The position numbers and the translations under genes were made by a program. Of a DNA stretch of 7,996 bases, positions 6,495 to 7,996 are shown piece by piece. Positions within the stretch are counted from its first letter, which is position 1; the number at the start of each line of letters is the position of its first letter. Origin of the DNA: Ktedonobacterales bacterium (lineage in GTDB: Bacteria; Chloroflexota; Ktedonobacteria; Ktedonobacterales; JADMIN01); assembly GCA_015478575.1 (NCBI GenBank), contig JADMIN010000090.1, positions 1 to 7,996 on the forward strand. Direction: 5' to 3'. Below the pieces are notes generated by a model. That model ran no database searches and was not told the origin of the DNA. It saw only the letters and a list, made by a program, of their open reading frames with translations.

Positions 6495-6502
6495 CTCCTC
6501 TT
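6495..6502 (-). promoter_or_regulatory. Ribosome binding site fixing the GTG start of the deacetylase
   Basis: The minus strand reads AAGAGGAG, then 7 nt, then GTG at 6487. This is near-ideal spacing and settles the start 44 codons inside the longest open frame. The extra upstream codons encode Arg/Trp-rich text unlike the family. Confidence 0.75.
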
Positions 6503-6921
6503 GTGTTGGCATAGGGTGCGTCGGAGTATGGGCATCTCGCGCGTCGGCATACGCAGCCATGCGCCGGAGGCTCCAGTGCTGGTGACCACCCACGCTCGCC
6601 ACCTCTGTATGGCTACCACATGTGCCCAGCGCTGTCAAACCAGCCAGGCGAGCACTCTTCAAAATCGCCTCGCCGCGCGGCCACCGGACCCCCGGACCCA
6701 CACACTGGGTGCCCACGCTGATTGGCCACGGCTGTCACACGTTCAGCCACCTTCCCATCCTCCTCCCAGAGGGCCAGGGATGAACCGCCCCGATGGAACG
6801 CAAAGCGCGCGGGTATGACGACACGGCGCGAGGTGCGTGTGGAACCGCCGCGGCTAGCCGGGACCACTAGAGCGGCTGGCGAGAGTGAAGCCAACGGCCA
6901 AGCGCGCCTGGCTCGCGGGAG

Positions 6922-6937
6922 TTGGCACACTCATTGC
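6922..6937 (+). promoter_or_regulatory. Sigma-54-like -24/-12 motif (tentative)
   Basis: TTGGCACACTCATTGC fits the sigma-54 pattern TTGGCAC-N5-TTGC with the required GG-N10-GC spacing, and points toward the permease gene 119 nt downstream. Sigma-54 is, to my knowledge, generally missing from Chloroflexota, so if the organism belongs there this is likely a chance match. Confidence 0.2.
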
Positions 6938-7055
6938 GCAAACACGCTGGCATCCCCACCACCATGGGCCTGGCGCGCCGCCTGGCAGGGTATGAGTAGA
7001 CCCGGAAGGCGTACGGCGCCGTTCTTAGATTCACACGGTGAAAGACGCATGCCGC

Positions 7056-7996
7056 ATGTCGTTAGAGAATTTTCTGCCCGGTAGGGCCTCCACACCACTG
7101 GCTCAGCAGCGCGATTGGGTACGCGCGCTCCTCATTCCGCTCACCATTCTCGCCTGGGGAGCGGTCATCATCACGCTGTTTCTGCTGGCTGGCCATGTCG
7201 TCGAGACGCTCATTCTTCTGGCGGTGGCGATCCTGATCGCCTACGCGCTCCAGCCCATCATCAACCGGCTCGATACCCATATGCCGCGCTGGGTCGCCAT
7301 CACCATCACCTACCTGGTCTTTGGCGCCGCCTTCGCCGGGCTGATCTATACCATCGCTGGCGTGGTCTCCGCCGAGGTGAGCCAGCTCAGTTCATATGTC
7401 GAACAATCGCTCCAACCGGGGAACAGCGACAGCAGCCTCCAGATACTGCTGCGACGGCTCGGCATCCCCTCTGGCGAGGTGCGCAATCTCGGACAGACCC
7501 TCTTGAGCGCGCTGACCGGCGCGCTCAGAGACATCTTCCCCATCCTCTCCGGCATCCTCACCGCCGTGATCGGGCTGGTGGTCATCCTCGTGCTCAGTAT
7601 CTATTTCGTCGCCGCCGGCCCCCACGTGGGGCGCTGGCTGCGCACCGCCACTCCCCTCTCGCACCGCCACCGCGTGATCTTCTTCCTCGACACGCTCAAC
7701 GACGTTGTTGGGGGCTACATCCGTGGGCAGGTCACGCTGGCCGCGCTGATTGGGCTGCTGGTCGGGCTAGGCATGTACTTCCTCTTCCACCTCCCGTTCG
7801 CCATCCTGCTTGGCCTACTCGCCTTCGTGCTCGAATTCATTCCTTTCCTCGGGGTCATCATCTCAGGCGGTGCCTGCGTGCTGGTAGCGCTGACGCAGGG
7901 TCCCTTCACCGCGCTGCTCGTGCTGGGGTATTTCGCCATCGTTCACCTCATCGAGGGGGAGATCGTTGGGCCACGCATCGTGGGCCGCGCCGTTGG
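7056..7996 (+). CDS. AI-2E family transporter / PerM-like permease (partial, 3' end outside window)
   Basis: Starting at the ATG at 7056, 313 complete codons are present before the window ends. A TAG at 7026-7028 closes the frame upstream, so only this ATG or the GTG at 7038 can be the start; neither has a well-spaced Shine-Dalgarno. Hydrophobic helices occur near residues 23-46, 49-68, 79-104, 160-187, 226-244, 247-262 and 264-296. The soluble stretch between the third and fourth helices (about 105-158) and the motifs GYIRGQ (220-225), LEFIPFLGVIIS (259-270) and EGEIVGPRIVGR (300-311) are typical of the AI-2E / YdiK / PerM family of inner-membrane proteins. Family members run to about 350-400 residues, so roughly the last helix and C-terminus are missing. 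Substrates in this family vary or are unknown (autoinducer-2 export, Na+/H+ exchange), so transport of AI-2 is not claimed. The gene stands alone in the window. Confidence 0.93.
   Translation, partial: MSLENFLPGRASTPLAQQRDWVRALLIPLTILAWGAVIITLFLLAGHVVETLILLAVAILIAYALQPIINRLDTHMPRWVAITITYLVFGAAFAGLIYTIAGVVSAEVSQLSSYVEQSLQPGNSDSSLQILLRRLGIPSGEVRNLGQTLLSALTGALRDIFPILSGILTAVIGLVVILVLSIYFVAAGPHVGRWLRTATPLSHRHRVIFFLDTLNDVVGGYIRGQVTLAALIGLLVGLGMYFLFHLPFAILLGLLAFVLEFIPFLGVIISGGACVLVALTQGPFTALLVLGYFAIVHLIEGEIVGPRIVGRAV

Larger units (their letters stand above)
6488..7055. other. Non-coding region between divergent deacetylase and permease genes
   Basis: About 570 bases with no convincing gene. Open frames on both strands give Arg/Pro/Ser-rich products without domain signatures or good ribosome binding sites. 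I note a perfect 10-bp palindrome CGGCTAGCCG at 6851-6860 and a sigma-54-like motif at 6922-6937. I see no tRNA, CRISPR array, riboswitch or clear sigma-70 promoter. The length is generous for two divergent promoters, so short RNAs or decayed DNA cannot be excluded. Confidence 0.6.

Noticed and set aside
6767..6812. Segment whose minus strand contains CGGTTCATCCC, like part of a type I-E CRISPR repeat
   Set aside because: It occurs once, with no second repeat or regular spacing, so there is no array.
6851..6860. Perfect 10-bp palindrome CGGCTAGCCG
   Set aside because: Short palindromes are expected by chance in GC-rich DNA and nothing around it suggests an operator.

Overview
The window is GC-rich DNA with tightly packed genes and an Arg/Ala/Pro-rich, Lys-poor proteome. 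The gene types (an ECF-like sigma factor with a zinc-finger anti-sigma factor, a class II histone-deacetylase-like enzyme, an AI-2E family permease, a tandem PH-like membrane protein) and the style of the intergenic DNA suggest a Chloroflexota bacterium, perhaps near Ktedonobacteria or Thermomicrobia. That placement is an inference from general resemblance, not a proven assignment.

Layout. Positions 1-987 (minus strand) hold the first 329 codons of a membrane protein with two PH-like repeats on the cytoplasmic side and one transmembrane helix; its 3' end lies outside the window. Positions 988-1612 are non-coding and hold a decayed end of what looks like an IS200/IS605-type element, weak promoter candidates and a 7-bp inverted repeat. 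From 1613 two genes run rightward. The first (1613-3415) is an ECF-like sigma factor with an unusual ~335-residue disordered, lysine-free tail. The second (3508-5205) is a membrane-spanning anti-sigma factor with an N-terminal zinc-binding motif and a large exported domain that looks like a beta-propeller. A histone-deacetylase-family hydrolase (5252-6487, minus) converges on this pair, and both stop codons lie inside the arms of one inverted repeat. Positions 6488-7055 are non-coding between divergent genes. From 7056 an AI-2E family transporter runs off the right edge.

How they work together. The sigma and anti-sigma genes are the core of the window and probably form an envelope-signalling switch. 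The exported propeller would sense a ligand or envelope state, the HxxxCxxC domain would hold the sigma factor, and the sigma factor would be freed to start transcription of unknown targets. The divergent PH-like membrane protein is a candidate partner or target by position only. The deacetylase-like enzyme and the permease appear to be unrelated housekeeping or accessory genes.
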